DNA of 64,000 bases from Symbiodinium natans (lineage: Eukaryota > Sar > Dinophyceae > Suessiales > Symbiodiniaceae), in assembly GCA_905221605.1 (NCBI GenBank), contig CAJNDS010000335.1, forward strand, positions 925,579 to 989,578, written 5' to 3'. Shown here one piece after another: positions 9,521-19,551 of this stretch; the stretch's first letter is position 1, and every line of letters starts with the position of its first letter. The notes under the pieces were generated by a model. It did no database searches. It was not told the DNA's origin and saw only the letters and a list, made by a program, of their open reading frames with translations. Position numbers and translations under genes: made by a program.

Positions 9521-9619
9521 GGGCTCTTTAATCATCGAGGGTTTTGGGTTTCGGGCTTGGGGTTTAGGGCCAATGCTCTGCCGACTGCGCACGGCCTGTG
9601 CTTTTGTTCGCATTCCCAG

Positions 9620-9655
9620 CACGATGCCTCCTCGTCGCCTTCTTCCACTAAATGA
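9620..9655 (+). CDS. Candidate terminal exon
   Basis: Pyrimidine-rich acceptor TTTTGTTCGCATTCCCAG|CAC, frame HDASSSPSSTK then TGA. Serine-rich tail. Too short to be sure. Confidence 0.3.
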   Translation, partial: HDASSSPSSTK

Positions 9656-9672
9656 TCGCCTAAACCCTAAAC

Positions 9673-9808
9673 TACTTGGAGGTTCATAGTACTTAATAAC
9701 CCAACTATAACTGTACTTCCAACCCAATTGTAACCATATTAGGGCACTTAAAGAGCTAATAGGTGGGTCAGAAGTACAGTCATGATTGGTGTTATAAGTA
9801 AATCCGAA
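9673..9808. mobile_element. MITE, TA/CTTGGAGG family (copy 3)
   Basis: TA-CTTGGAGGTTCATAGTACTT at the left. The typical interior (AACTGTACTT, CATATTAGGGCACTTAA) is present; the right end has decayed. Confidence 0.65.
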
Positions 9809-9814
9809 GAGTTA

Positions 9815-9951
9815 AACCCTAAACCCCAAGCCCGAAACCCTAAACCCTAAACCTTAAACCCTAAACCCTAAACCCGAAACCCTAAACCCGAAACCCTAAA
9901 CCCTAAACCCTAAACCCTAAACCCTAAACCCTAAACCCTAAACCCTAGACT
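9815..9951 (-). repeat. CCCTAAA tract
   Basis: Array with CCCGAAA variants near its start. Confidence 0.9.
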
Positions 9952-9961
9952 TGGGGACCAG

Positions 9962-10036
9962 GAGCTGGCGAAGCGAGCCTTCTCCAAGCGCTTGGAGTGC
10001 AGCGCGTCCGGGGGCCCTGGAGGGCGGTGCTTTTGA
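9962..10036 (+). CDS. Candidate terminal exon
   Basis: Acceptor GGACCAG|GAG. The frame reads ELAKRAFSKRLECSASGGPG then GRCF and TGA. Codon use is exon-like. CCCTAAA tracts lie on both sides. Family unknown. Confidence 0.4.
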   Translation, partial: ELAKRAFSKRLECSASGGPGGRCF

Positions 10037-10040
10037 GGGG

Positions 10041-10195
10041 CCCTAAACCCTAAACCCTAAACCCTAAACCCTAAACCCCAAACCCTAAACCCTAAACCCT
10101 AAACCCCAAACCCTAAACCCTAAACCCTAAACCCCAAACCCTAAACCCTAAACCCTAAACCCTAAACCCTAAACCCTAACCCTAAACCCTAAAAC
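10041..10195 (-). repeat. CCCTAAA tract
   Basis: Array with regular CCCCAAA units. Confidence 0.9.
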
Positions 10196-10550
10196 CTTGA
10201 AGGGGTTTAGGGTTCATTTAAGCCCTGGATTCTCAACTGCTTTCAGGTTTGGCTTGTGGGTTTGGGGTGTGACTATAGTTACCCTAGGTACAAGCCCAGT
10301 TATAAGTACCCATGAACCGCCAAGTAAATCCTAAACCTTAGCCCTAAACCCTAAGCCCTAAACCCTAAACGTACCCATGAACCCAAGCAAATCCTAAACT
10401 CGAAGCCCTAAACCCTAAACCCTAAACCCTAAACCCTAAGCCCTAAGCCCTAAACCCTAGGTCCTAAACCCTGAGTTCCTTGCACCGGTCGTGGTGCTAA
10501 GAGGCAAGACTTGCAAGGCATCGAGATCGGAGATCCCTAAACCCCAGACC

Positions 10551-10667
10551 CCTGGGAGGATCCAAAAAGCAGATCCCCTTAAGGGTTTAGGGTTTAGGGT
10601 TTCCTCAAAATGACCCAATGGTAGTCTAGGGTACTATTTGGGGTTCTACTTTTTGGATCCTCCCAGG
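10551..10667. mobile_element. MITE, TGGGAGGATCC family, split by TTTAGGG
   Basis: Inverted ends CCTGGGAGGATCCAAAAAG and CTTTTTGGATCCTCCCAGG. Near the middle, about 28 bp of TTTAGGG repeat (10577-10604) replaces or interrupts the element after GATCCCCTTAA. Confidence 0.7.
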
Positions 10668-10727
10668 GGTTTGGGTCCGTGTCTCTTGCGTGGAAAATCC
10701 GCCCCTCTCTGCAGTCGCACTGCAATG

Positions 10728-10845
10728 AACCCTAAACCCTAAACCCTAAACCCTAAACCCTAAACCCTAAACCCTAAACCCTAAACCCTAAACCCTAAAC
10801 CCTAAACCCTAAACCCTAAACCCTAAACCCTAAACCCTGAACCCT
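10728..10845 (-). repeat. CCCTAAA array
   Basis: Near-perfect array. The unique island after it (10846-10935) is open but lacks clear splice sites. Confidence 0.95.
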
Positions 10846-11337
10846 AAGCCCTTCTGCTTGAGGTACCATGTGCTCATTGGACTGCACCTGGCCCGGGCAC
10901 CAAGCGAGGGAGAGGGGTGGGGCAGAAGGACGCAGTTTAGGGTTTGGGATTTAGGGTTTAGGGTTTAGGGTTCAGGGTTCAGGGTTCAGGGTGAACCCTG
11001 AAGCCCTAAGCCCGACAATCCCCACCCAGAAGCCCTGTGAGGACCGCGACAGCGGATTTCCTCTTACATAGGGGGCTTCCGAAACTGAAGGGACTAAGAC
11101 TATCCAGTAATTCTTGTCGAGACCCACCTAGGGGTCTGGGACAGCAGCCCTGACTCCAACCGCGAAGCCCTGAACCCTTCCGCACTCGCACCGCGTTTAG
11201 GGTTCAGCGTTTAGGGTTGAGGAGGGCTTAGGGTTTAGGGTTTGGGGAGGGTTTAGGGTTTAGGGTATCTGAAGTTGGGGGTCGGACCCTGAACCTCTAC
11301 AGCTTCAACTCCACCTAGGCGTCTGGGCTTTTGTGCA

Positions 11338-11540
11338 TCCCTAAACCCTAAACCCTAAACCCTAAACCCTAAACCCTAAACCCTAAACCCTAAACCCTAA
11401 ACCCTAAACCCTAAACCCTAAACCCTAAACCCTATACCCTATACCCTATACCCTATACCCTAAACCCTATACCCTAAACCCTAAACCTCAAACCCTACAT
11501 AAACCATAAACCCTAAACCCTAAACCCCAAACCCTAAGTC
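11338..11540 (-). repeat. CCCTAAA array with CCCTATA block
   Basis: About 90 bp of perfect CCCTAAA, then a homogeneous CCCTATA run (about 11431-11470), then mixed units. Confidence 0.95.
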
Positions 11541-11607
11541 GACAACTGGAAGTCTCGTCCTTAGTTCCGCAGCTGTCTGCCATGGCTAAGCATCATATTC
11601 CAGATTT

Positions 11608-12049
11608 CTGGGAGGATCCGAGAAGTAGAGCCCCCGAATAGTGCCCTATACTACTCTTGGGTCATTTCTGTGAAGTGCATGCTTGCACTTAGTGACACGT
11701 TAGGAACGAATGCCGCGTGTTGCAGGCGTTCGTTGCTCAAGTGATGTAGCAACGTAATGCCGCGTGTTGCAGGCACTCGTTGCTGAGGTGATGTACCAAC
11801 GTAGCCTCTTCTTGAAAAGGCCCGCCCGCTCCACCCTATTTGAAGGATTGTGGGGTGTCGAGCGCTCTTGGCTGCCGTAAGCGCAAGCCAAGGTGCGACT
11901 CTGTGACGCCGCCTGCGCGTTTATGCATGCAAAAATGTGATAGCGCGCATCTCGAGCTCGTGTGAGGTCGCGTTGCTTGTTGTGTACACTTGAGGCATAG
12001 TTCCAGTGTCAGGTACCCTTAAGGGGATCTACTTCTTGGATCCTACCCT
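11608..12049. mobile_element. TGGGAGGATCC-family MITE with an internal unique insert
   Basis: The left arm CTGGGAGGATCCGAGAAGTAG (11608) and right arm CTTAAGGGGATCTACTTCTTGGATCC (to about 12049) are inverted relatives of 10551-10667, but some 340 bp of unrelated sequence lies between them. The join is inferred. Confidence 0.45.
11709..11802. repeat. Two tandem copies of a 47-bp unit
   Basis: AATGCCGCGTGTTGCAGGC starts at 11709 and 11756, each followed by TCGTTGCT, GTGATGTA and CAACGTA with a few mismatches. Confidence 0.85.
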
Positions 12050-12124
12050 GCACAACTCCCAAGCGCTGCAGGCCCCACAGCAAACTCCAAAAAGCTGGAG
12101 CATCCTCATCCCCATACCCCAAAA

Positions 12125-12232
12125 GGTAAACCCTAAACCCTAAACCCTAAACCCTAAACCCTAAACCCTAAACCCTAAACCCTAAACCCTAAACCCTAAA
12201 CCCTAAACCCTAAACCCTAAACCCTAAACCTT
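12125..12232 (-). repeat. CCCTAAA array
   Basis: Perfect array of about 15 units. Confidence 0.95.
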
Positions 12233-12277
12233 GTTCCAGCCTTTTGGAGTTGACCGGCCAAGCACCTACCGCACCCT

Positions 12278-12557
12278 TAACCCCTAAACCCCTAAACCCC
12301 TAAACCCTAAACCCCAAACCCTAAACCCTAAACCCTAAACCCTACACCTAAACCCTAAACCCTAAACCCTACACCCTACACCCTACACCTAACACCTAAA
12401 CCCTAAACCCTAAACCCTAAACCCTAAACCCTAAACCCTACACCTAAACCCTAAACCCTAAACCCTACACCCTATACCCTACACCCTACACCTAAACCCT
12501 AAACCCTAAACCCTAAACCCTAAACCCTAAACCCTAAACCCTAAACCCTAAACCCTA
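12278..12557 (-). repeat. CCCTAAA/CCCTACACCTA array
   Basis: CCCTAAA mixed with an amplified CCCTACACCTAAA higher-order variant that recurs several times. Confidence 0.9.
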
Positions 12558-12558
12558 G

Positions 12559-12639
12559 ACCCATCCGTGGAGCTCCAAGGAATCGGGTCAGCTCAACGAT
12601 GCTCTGCGGATCATGAAGAAGGCCCTGCGCGCGACATAG
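12559..12639 (+). CDS. Candidate exon
   Basis: The acceptor CCCTAG|ACC is itself a variant repeat unit. The frame reads SKESGQLNDALRIMKKALRA after THPWS, helical and charged. It ends in TAG at 12637, or splices earlier at AAG|GCCCTG. Family unknown. Confidence 0.45.
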   Translation, partial: THPWSSKESGQLNDALRIMKKALRAT

Positions 12640-12814
12640 GGTTTAGGGTTTAGGGTTTAGGGTTTAGGGGTTAGGGGTTTAGGGTTTAGGGCTTGGGGCT
12701 TAGGGTTTACGGTTTAGGGAACTCCAGTCCTTTTCTCTTGCTTCTACTTGCACCTCAAGGGTTTAGGGTTTAGGGTTTGGGGTTTAGGGTTTAGGGTTTG
12801 AAGTGCAGACATAC

Positions 12815-13470
12815 TTGGGATGTAAGTTGCATGAACCTCCAAGTAAGCCTCAAAGTTAGGGGTTTGGGGCTTGGGGTTTAGGGTTTAGGGCAGAAAACTC
12901 TGGGCCCTGAACCCCCCCAAAGCCCAGGTAAACAAACCCTAAACCCTAAACCCTAAACCCTAAACCCTAAACCCTAAACCCTAATCTCTAACCCCAAAAC
13001 CCAAACCCAAAACCCTCAACCCTAAACCCTAAACCCTAAAAACCCTAAAGGCTACTGGGGAACCAGCCCGTTTGAGGAATGTCGTGATGGCCCACTTCTA
13101 ATCGTATCCCCTAACGCCACTCCACTTCCCTCCAGCCTTAAACCCTAGACCCTAAACACCCTAAACACCCTAAAAACCCTAAACCCAAAAAGCATTAAAA
13201 ATGCTTCCACGCAGCCCTCGCGAAGGGGTTAGGATGTTTAGGGTGTAGGGTTTAGGGTTTAGGGTTTAGGGTGGGGGTCAACGTCAGGGAGTGCGCTTTT
13301 ATGATTTCAGGGCTCCTAGCCGAAGCACTCAACTCTCAACACTTCAGCCCTATGCCCTAAACCCCTTACCTGGAGGTTCGTGGGTAGTTGTGTAAGTAGA
13401 GTTCTAAGTAGGGTAACGACAGCTGCAGTTGGGTTGTTGCCTTCTTCAGGGCAACTGATATACCCCTAAA
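12815..13470. other. MITE remnants and mixed repeat tracts
   Basis: A short CTTGGAGG-family remnant (ATGAACCTCCAAGTAA near 12834-12852), a CCCTAAA tract (12935-13050), a possible exon at 13070-13140 (PFEECRDGPLLIVS), and another MITE left end (CCTGGAGGTTCGTGGGTAGTT, from 13369). Confidence 0.4.
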
Positions 13471-13479
13471 ACCCTAAAC

Positions 13480-13945
13480 CCTAAACCCTAACACCCTGAA
13501 CCGTTTTTGAAACTGCCCGGGAACCTCCCAAACCTTTCAGCCGAAAGAGGCTCTCACGTGTTCCCGGCAAGAGGGCAACAAGCAGGCCTCGGGGCCTGAA
13601 AATCGGCATCTTTCTGGGCAGTTCAGGGTTTACTAAGGGGCAGAGGGACCCCTAGAAGGGAGCCTTAATCTTATTCCCCTATTTCACTTTTCGAACCTGT
13701 TTTTATACCTTATATGGCCCCTATATATTTAAGTAGACCCTTAGTTTCCCCCAAAAAACCCTTAGGTCCCTAATAAGGGTCCCTGTCCCTTGGTTTTGGC
13801 GGGCGTTTAAGGTGCGTAGGGTTCTGGGATCGGACGCGAGGACGGGCAAACAAAGCCTTTGAGGGGATTTTCAGGATTTCTTTTTGCTTTTATTTTATTT
13901 GTTTATTTTTTTTGGGGGGGGGTGTTGGGGTTTGTGGTTCAGGTT
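13480..13945. other. Unique non-coding stretch
   Basis: No convincing exon. AAACTGCCCGGGA (13507) and TCTGGGCAGTTCAG (13613) form inverted arms about 100 bp apart. The rest is AT-rich, then G/T-rich. Confidence 0.4.
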
Positions 13946-16900
13946 TTAGGGGTTTAGGGTCTCTAGCTCAAGGGTGCACCCCCAACGTTTGCCCCGCAGC
14001 AGCTGGGGCGCAATGTCGAAAAGCATGGCGGGGTGCTGAAAACACTGGCAGGGGCGACAAACATGGCGGTTCCGTTTTCGGCTTTCAAGAGGCGTCTGCG
14101 TCCAAGAAGGAGACCTGATTCCACAGATCCTTGGGTGACACGGTGCGCGGTAGAAATTCTGATACGCCACCACAGCGGCAGCTATCTTTTCAAGCCCCAG
14201 TTCCTGTTGCAAAAAATGGGCGCTGAGCCCGTCAATGTGGCAGCAACTCTTTTTCGAGCTGCTGCGTCCCAACATGTTACATCTCCGGAGCATGCGCTTC
14301 AGAGACGCTACTTGACTTTCACAGCGTTGGTCTCCGCCGATCATCGTGACACTGCGCCGGTTGATCTTAGCTCTTTTACAGGCCTTGATCGACTTGAGAA
14401 CCCTGGCTGACAGCAACTTGGTTTGAAGGCGCACTACTGGAGTGTAATGTGCCTTGCTATGACAAGCAGTCGCTGCTTGCACGCCCATGATGCGCCATGC
14501 TCTGCCAAGGCCAGTAGATTGGTCGCTTCCGACCCTGTGGCTGCCAGGCTGCAACTTCTTTGCAACCCACGGAAGGACCTCCGCCGTCGTCTCCGGAGGA
14601 CCTATCAAGTGGAAAAGGGTTCGGGCTAAGGATGGAGGGATTTTAGGGTTTTGGGTTTAGGGTTAAGGGTTTAGGGTTTAGGATTTAGAGTTTAGGGTTA
14701 AGGGTTTACGGGTCTTGGGTTAAGGGTTTGGGTTAAGGGTTTAGGGTTTGGGTTAAGGTTGGAGGCCTGGAAGCAAGCTGTTTTGTGTCCTGCAAGGCAA
14801 AAGGTCTACAGCTCGTCCTGTACAGTACTCGGGTGGTTGAGCAAGCCCGCCACAAGCAAAGAAAGATCCTCTAAGATAGCTCTCCAAGGCAAGAAGAGGT
14901 GAAGCGTGCCCTGCGTGTGCTCGAAGATGGCACGGCGTTGCCAAACTTCATCCAACACCAGAGCCACTTCCCGGTGCAGGACATCTAGTTGAGGTCGCCA
15001 AGCAGCGCCGCCCCATGCACGCACTTGCAAACGGAAAGTTTGATGAAAGGGCATACGAACAAGAGGCGGCAAAGGACAATCTCCAACTGTGACAACTCTG
15101 TCCTCCCTGGCATACACGCAGGCCAGAACGTGAGCAGACAAAGTGAGAACGTCCAGCTCGCGCTGACTTTGCTGAGGTCCCAAAGTGCGACGTATGTCGT
15201 AGCAGGACATGGTGACTCGAAGCATTCGCAGCAGATGGGAGGCTCGCCAGTGCTGTCTGAAATTGCCGTCCGGGATAAAGAGGTCAAGTGCCGTCAGCAG
15301 AGAAGCCCCCAAAGCCAGAACAAAGTCTTCTGCGACTTCCAAGGATATGGCATGTAAGATGAAGGTGACATGAACATGGACTACGGAACTGAAACAAAGC
15401 TGCAGCCGAGAGGTGCGGGGTGCGGAGAGCAGAGGGGTGGGAGCACAGAGAAGCAAAAGGCATGCAAAACTTGCCCTGGGAAAACGCGCGTGGACCCCGG
15501 CCTGGTGCTGACATCTTTGTTTTCCTGTCCGGCAGCGGCAAGAAAACCGTGGCAGAACTTGTCCTGCAATGGAGAAGTGTGTTAGGGAAGAATATGTTGA
15601 GGTCAAGGCTGCGTAAAGGGTTGACATGGTCGGGTTTAGGTGTTGAGGGTGGGCATCGTCCTGTGGGTGGCAATGAGAAAACGTCCGAGGTGAAGAGTCT
15701 CGCGTTGAGCAGGATTCTTGCGACCTGAGGACCTCATGCCATCGAACTCGATCACTCCGGCAGGGAAACGAGTGGCCAGGTTGTTCTGCATCTGCTGAAA
15801 AGCTCCTGCGGTTCGAAGCTTCTAGAACAGATTCTCGGCAAAGTGGTGGTTGCGGCCCATGAGGAGGCCTGCTACGTCTACCGGCACGCGCGTGGACCAC
15901 ACGTACATCCCCCGGACCAGCCCTTGGCAGTCCGGCCCAGCCCCTCCGCTCAGGAGCGAGAAGCACAGGGTGTGCCCATACTTGTAGTCTATACCTTGGA
16001 AACTGCGAAACCGCCAAGGAAAAAGAGCCTTGTCTTATTCTCATATCACAACTTGCGAACACAGCAGGCAAGGCACGAGGTCGATGGGCGCCGCAGGCAC
16101 GATTTTGGCAGCGAAGTACGAAAGAACGCCCAGTAGCAGCCATGCTGCTGCCACAGCTCCAGCATTCTCGGCCGCGTCGCTGACCGAAGAAGCCATGGCG
16201 TGCAAGCCACGCCTGTGTCAGAAACAAAAGAAAAGCCAGACAGGGTTCATGCGGGGTTTAAGGTTGCCGGCAAAGTTTCAGGTTTGTATACGGTTTTAGG
16301 GTTACATGAGGGTCCAGGGTTTGCGTCAGAACACCAGTCCCGACAGCGCTTCTCTGACCAGGCACAGACCTCAGGAAAAGAGATCTGTTTCAAGTCCCGC
16401 AGCTTGTGACCGCGGCATTTGGCGCAGCCTCGGTAGCTTAGCCCCAGCTTGTGGAATTGCTTGTTGGTCCCGTCGGAGCGAGCGATCTTCTGAGACTGCG
16501 GTTTCCGACGACCGGAAGAGTAACGGCCGGGCCCATCTTTCAAGGAGCCTTTCATGTCTAACCCCGTTTACCCCAAGAAACAGCCAAGAAAGAGCCTGTG
16601 CCAAAAACTAAACTGCAGAGTGCAATTGGAATGTGGAAGCTGCTCTGCACACTGTCGACATCAGACTGAGCTGAACAGAAGACATGGCAACGCCACGCAT
16701 GTTTCAGCGACGGCCAACCTGCTTGCGCGCAGCACCCCTTGAGAGCGCAAAGCCTAAACTGAGCATACCAGCACTTGGCCTGCCCACCTCTGGGCCAAAA
16801 CTGTGCACAGCGAAGAAACAGCTGTCCTCTGGTGAGACCACTTCGCACAAGGTGGGGCTGAAGGCTCCTGCGCTCGTGGAACGGACAGCCGCCCCAGCGG

Positions 16901-17298
16901 AACTTCTGCTGCTTCTTGTTGCAACAGGGCACCGAGCATCGTCTCAAATCCTCCAGTTCAGCACTCTCCTCCTTCAGCTGCTGAAGGATGTAAGGCGGGA
17001 TGCTCGGCTGCTCCGCAGACTGCGAACTAGAACTGTCGACATCGAGCACAGACGGGCTGTACTCCTCAATGTCATCCACAGACGAAGAGGAGGAAGCAAA
17101 GGCCTCATCTCCACTGCAGCGTTCCATCTGCGCTTCCAGGCATCGACGCCGTCGAATTTCTTCTGTCGTCAGCGGGGACAAAAAATGTCCTCGATGCCAG
17201 CTGCACCACGAACCACTCGCTGTCTTGCTGGAGAGCGAGAACGAGCCATGGCCCAAAGCAGAAGCAAAACCCCGAGACCAAGGCACCCCGAACCTCAC
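13946..17298 (-). pseudogene. Decayed ISXO2/IS1016-like transposase gene
   Basis: Reading the minus strand from 17298, coding-like pieces follow in order. First an acidic, serine-rich leader with a Cys-rich GRF-like segment (RGQLFLRCAQFWP and CWYA, near 16750). Then a second Cys-rich piece at 16247-16555 (CAKCRGHKLRD and CRDWCSD). Then a zinc-ribbon-like CWSCG...LRCQNRACG (16227-16080, after acceptor TTTGTTTCTGACACAG). Then, in another frame, YKYGHTLCFSLLSGG, GLLMGRNHHF, IEFDGMRSSGRKN and GRFLIATHR (15990-15660). Then FLPLPDRKTKMSAP (about 15565-15475), and a C-terminal part with GGDQRCESQVASLKRMLRR and QELGLEKIAAAVVAYQNFYR (14608-14130). The GQ/D...LKR and GR motifs recall ISXO2/IS1016 (Merlin-type) transposases. 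A TAG breaks the central frame after HHFAENLF. Frame changes may be introns or damage. It is the only convincing minus-strand gene. Confidence 0.5.
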
Positions 17299-17330
17299 TT
17301 ACCAACGCCTCTGAAAGTCTGAGCAACCCG

Positions 17331-17560
17331 CAGGCAAATGTTTCATGAGCCCCTAGGACGATCTGAACCAGAACCTGTCATGAACCTTCAGGAAGATGTA
17401 TGCAAGTGGAAGAGCTCGATCAAGAAAGGATGCCTGCAGACAGAAAAGTGCGGGCAAGCGTTGGGGGTGGACCCTAGCTCAAGGGTTTCACCCTGGGCAA
17501 GGGAGTCCGAGAGACCTGCGGGTAGAGCTCTCCACAGGCCCTCAACAAAAACCCGAAACC
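17331..17560 (+). CDS. Possible exon, weak
   Basis: An open + frame contains MNLQEDVCKWKSSIKKGCLQ and later SERPAGRALHRPS before running into CCCTAAA-type repeat. It may be an exon or fortuitous. No splice pair is clear. Confidence 0.25.
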
Positions 17561-17717
17561 CTAAACCCTGAACCTTAAACCCAAATCCTTCTTAGGCCCA
17601 AGAAACATGCCGGCTCTTTCTTTCCCCGAAGTCCACAAGCCCCAATCCCTAAACCGCAAACCCGCAAAAGCCCAAACCCACCAAAATCCCTCAACCGCCA
17701 CAAAAGCACTACATGCA

Positions 17718-17901
17718 TTGGGATGTTCCCCCTTTTACTAAGCGTCCTGAATAGGGATTATAGTACCCCTAAACCCTAAACCCTAAACCCGAAGCCCGAA
17801 ACACGAAACCCGAAACCCTAAACCCTCAACCCTAAACCCTAACCCTAAACCCCTATTAGAATACCTAAAAAGGACTGTTAGTATAACGGGGAACATCCCA
17901 A
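17718..17901. mobile_element. MITE, TTGGGATGTTCCCCC family, split by CCCTAAA
   Basis: Left arm TTGGGATGTTCCCCCTTTTA... to GATTATAGTACCCC, right arm from TATTAGAATACC to GGGGAACATCCCAA. The intact relative at 40056-40155 is about 100 bp. Here about 83 bp of CCCTAAA/CCCGAAA repeat (17766-17849) sits at the centre. Confidence 0.8.
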
Positions 17902-18008
17902 CCCAAGCCCAGACCAGCTCAATATCCTTGGCTTCGAAGGAGGAGGCGAAGTGCCTCCTGCTCGCGGTAATGGTCAACTTAGCCATTGCGAACAAGGTGG
18001 GGGGGGGG

Positions 18009-18058
18009 GGTTTAGGGTTTAGGGTTTAGGGTTTAGGGTTTAAGGTTAGGGTTTAGGG
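18009..18058 (+). repeat. TTTAGGG tract after a G run
   Basis: A G run of about 13 leads directly into TTTAGGG units. Confidence 0.85.
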
Positions 18059-18377
18059 TGGGGGGGTTCCCAAAAAAACGAGGGCGTAGGGTTAGGGTCT
18101 CATACTGGGTTCTTGTTAAACTTAGCTTAAGTGAAAAGGCTTTTTTTGCAAAGAAAGTACCCGTATTGCCACAACTTACTTGCGGTAAACCCTAAACCCT
18201 AACCTTAACCCTAAACCCTAAACCCTAAACCCTGAACCCTAGACCCTAAAGCCTACACCCTAAAGCCTAAACCCTAAACCCCAACCTTCTCAAGCACCCC
18301 AACCTTCCGCAAACCCCCTTACCGGTCTGGGCCGTTCACTGGCTTTCTAGGCTACTCTTCCCCCCCCCTCTCTTTCT

Positions 18378-18616
18378 GGGGTAGGCTTTAGGGTTTAGGG
18401 TTTCGGGTTTAGGGTTCAGGGTTTAGGGATGGGGTAGGGTTACAGGGTTTGGGGTTTAGGGTTTGCGCGTCCTGCCTAGGGTGATAGGTACAGTGTTTAT
18501 GGGGTAGGCTTTAGGGTTTAGGGTTTCGGGTTTAGGGTTCAGGGTTTAGGGATGGGGTAGGGTTACAGGGTTTGGGGTTTAGGGTTTGCGCGTCCTGCCT
18601 AGGGTGATAGGTACAG
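18378..18616. repeat. 123-bp tandem duplication
   Basis: GGGGTAGGCTTTAGGGTTTA starts at 18378 and again at 18501. Both copies include TTTAGGG repeats plus the unique GCGCGTCCTGCCTAGGGTGA, virtually identical, so the duplication is recent. Confidence 0.9.
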
Positions 18617-18940
18617 CTCGAGTAATCCTTACGTCTTCTCGTCCGCATGCATGGAACCATCTGTCCTATACCCTGAAAGCCTTAAACGCTTATTGCCGTA
18701 AACCCTGAACCCTAAGCTATTTTTGCAACATGAAGCCTGAACGCTTCAAGAACCCTACAATCACAAAACCCCAAGCCCATGACCCTCAGCTCCTAAACCC
18801 TAAACCCTAAACCCTCAACCCTAGGCCCTAAACCCTCAACTCCTGAACTTAAACATCAGTGTACGTGCAGCCGTTCAGGTTTCAAGACCGTCCACTACAC
18901 CCGAAACCCTCAACCTCAAACCCTAAACCCGAAGCCGGGG
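18600..18940 (+). repeat. Upstream segment shared by the two FNIP genes
   Basis: ATGGAACCATCTGT, CCCTGAAAGCCTTAA and GCCGTTCAGGTTTCAAGACC recur at 50610-50913 before the second FNIP gene, so duplication included 5' flanking DNA. Just before the start codon, 18898-18937 is CCCTAAA-like sequence replacing the first ~30 codons of the other paralog. Confidence 0.7.
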
Positions 18941-19018
18941 ATGTCGGCGTCACACTCTGGAAGTGCAGGCGAGCGACCCTTCAGCATCCATGGTCTCGGA
19001 GGCTACTCTCTGCAGGTC

Positions 19019-19125
19019 GATACTAAATAGCTGAATGAGTATACTTTACACTTCTTGGGATGCTATTATCCCCTACAGAGCTGAAAGTGTACACTTTTTG
19101 GGAGGCCTATAACTCAGCAACTAAG
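19019..19125 (+). other. GA-AG intron absent from the paralog
   Basis: 107 nt, starting GATACTAAATAGCTGA and ending TCAGCAACTAAG, followed by GATA, so GATA is present on both sides. The ends are partly inverted (CTAAATAGCTGA against CTTAGTTGCTGA on the other strand). The paralog continues VDVDPMALGW with no interruption. Confidence 0.7.
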
Positions 19126-19551
19126 GATATAAGCCCTATGGCAACGGGCTGGGAAGTGGTGGAAGCGGTAGCAGCCGAAGTGGGCCGCCCCGCGGAGTCC
19201 CTCATGCTGACCTCTGGTGGCTGTGTGCTGGATCTGCGTGGCCGCCTGCTGGAACAGGTGACGAACGACGAAGTCACGTATGTGGCTCAACGCTTCGGTG
19301 CGGGTCGGGCTGCAGTGAGCTTGGGGAAGATGCTTGCGAAGGACGCCTTGGATCCTGCAGATGCGTGCGCTGTTAGTGAAGTCGTCTCCTTAACCTTTGG
19401 CTTGGCCTTCAACCAGAGCTTGCAGGGGATCCAACTGCCCAGCACCCTGCAGACGTTGACGTTTGGACATGACTTCAACCAGAGCTTGCAGGGGATCCCG
19501 CTGCTGACAGCCATGCAGACGTGACGTTTGGGAGTGAGGTTCAACCAGAGC

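Noticed and set aside
14033-14410. Plus-strand 125-codon frame
   Set aside because: Shadow of the minus-strand frame with the transposase-like C-terminal motifs.
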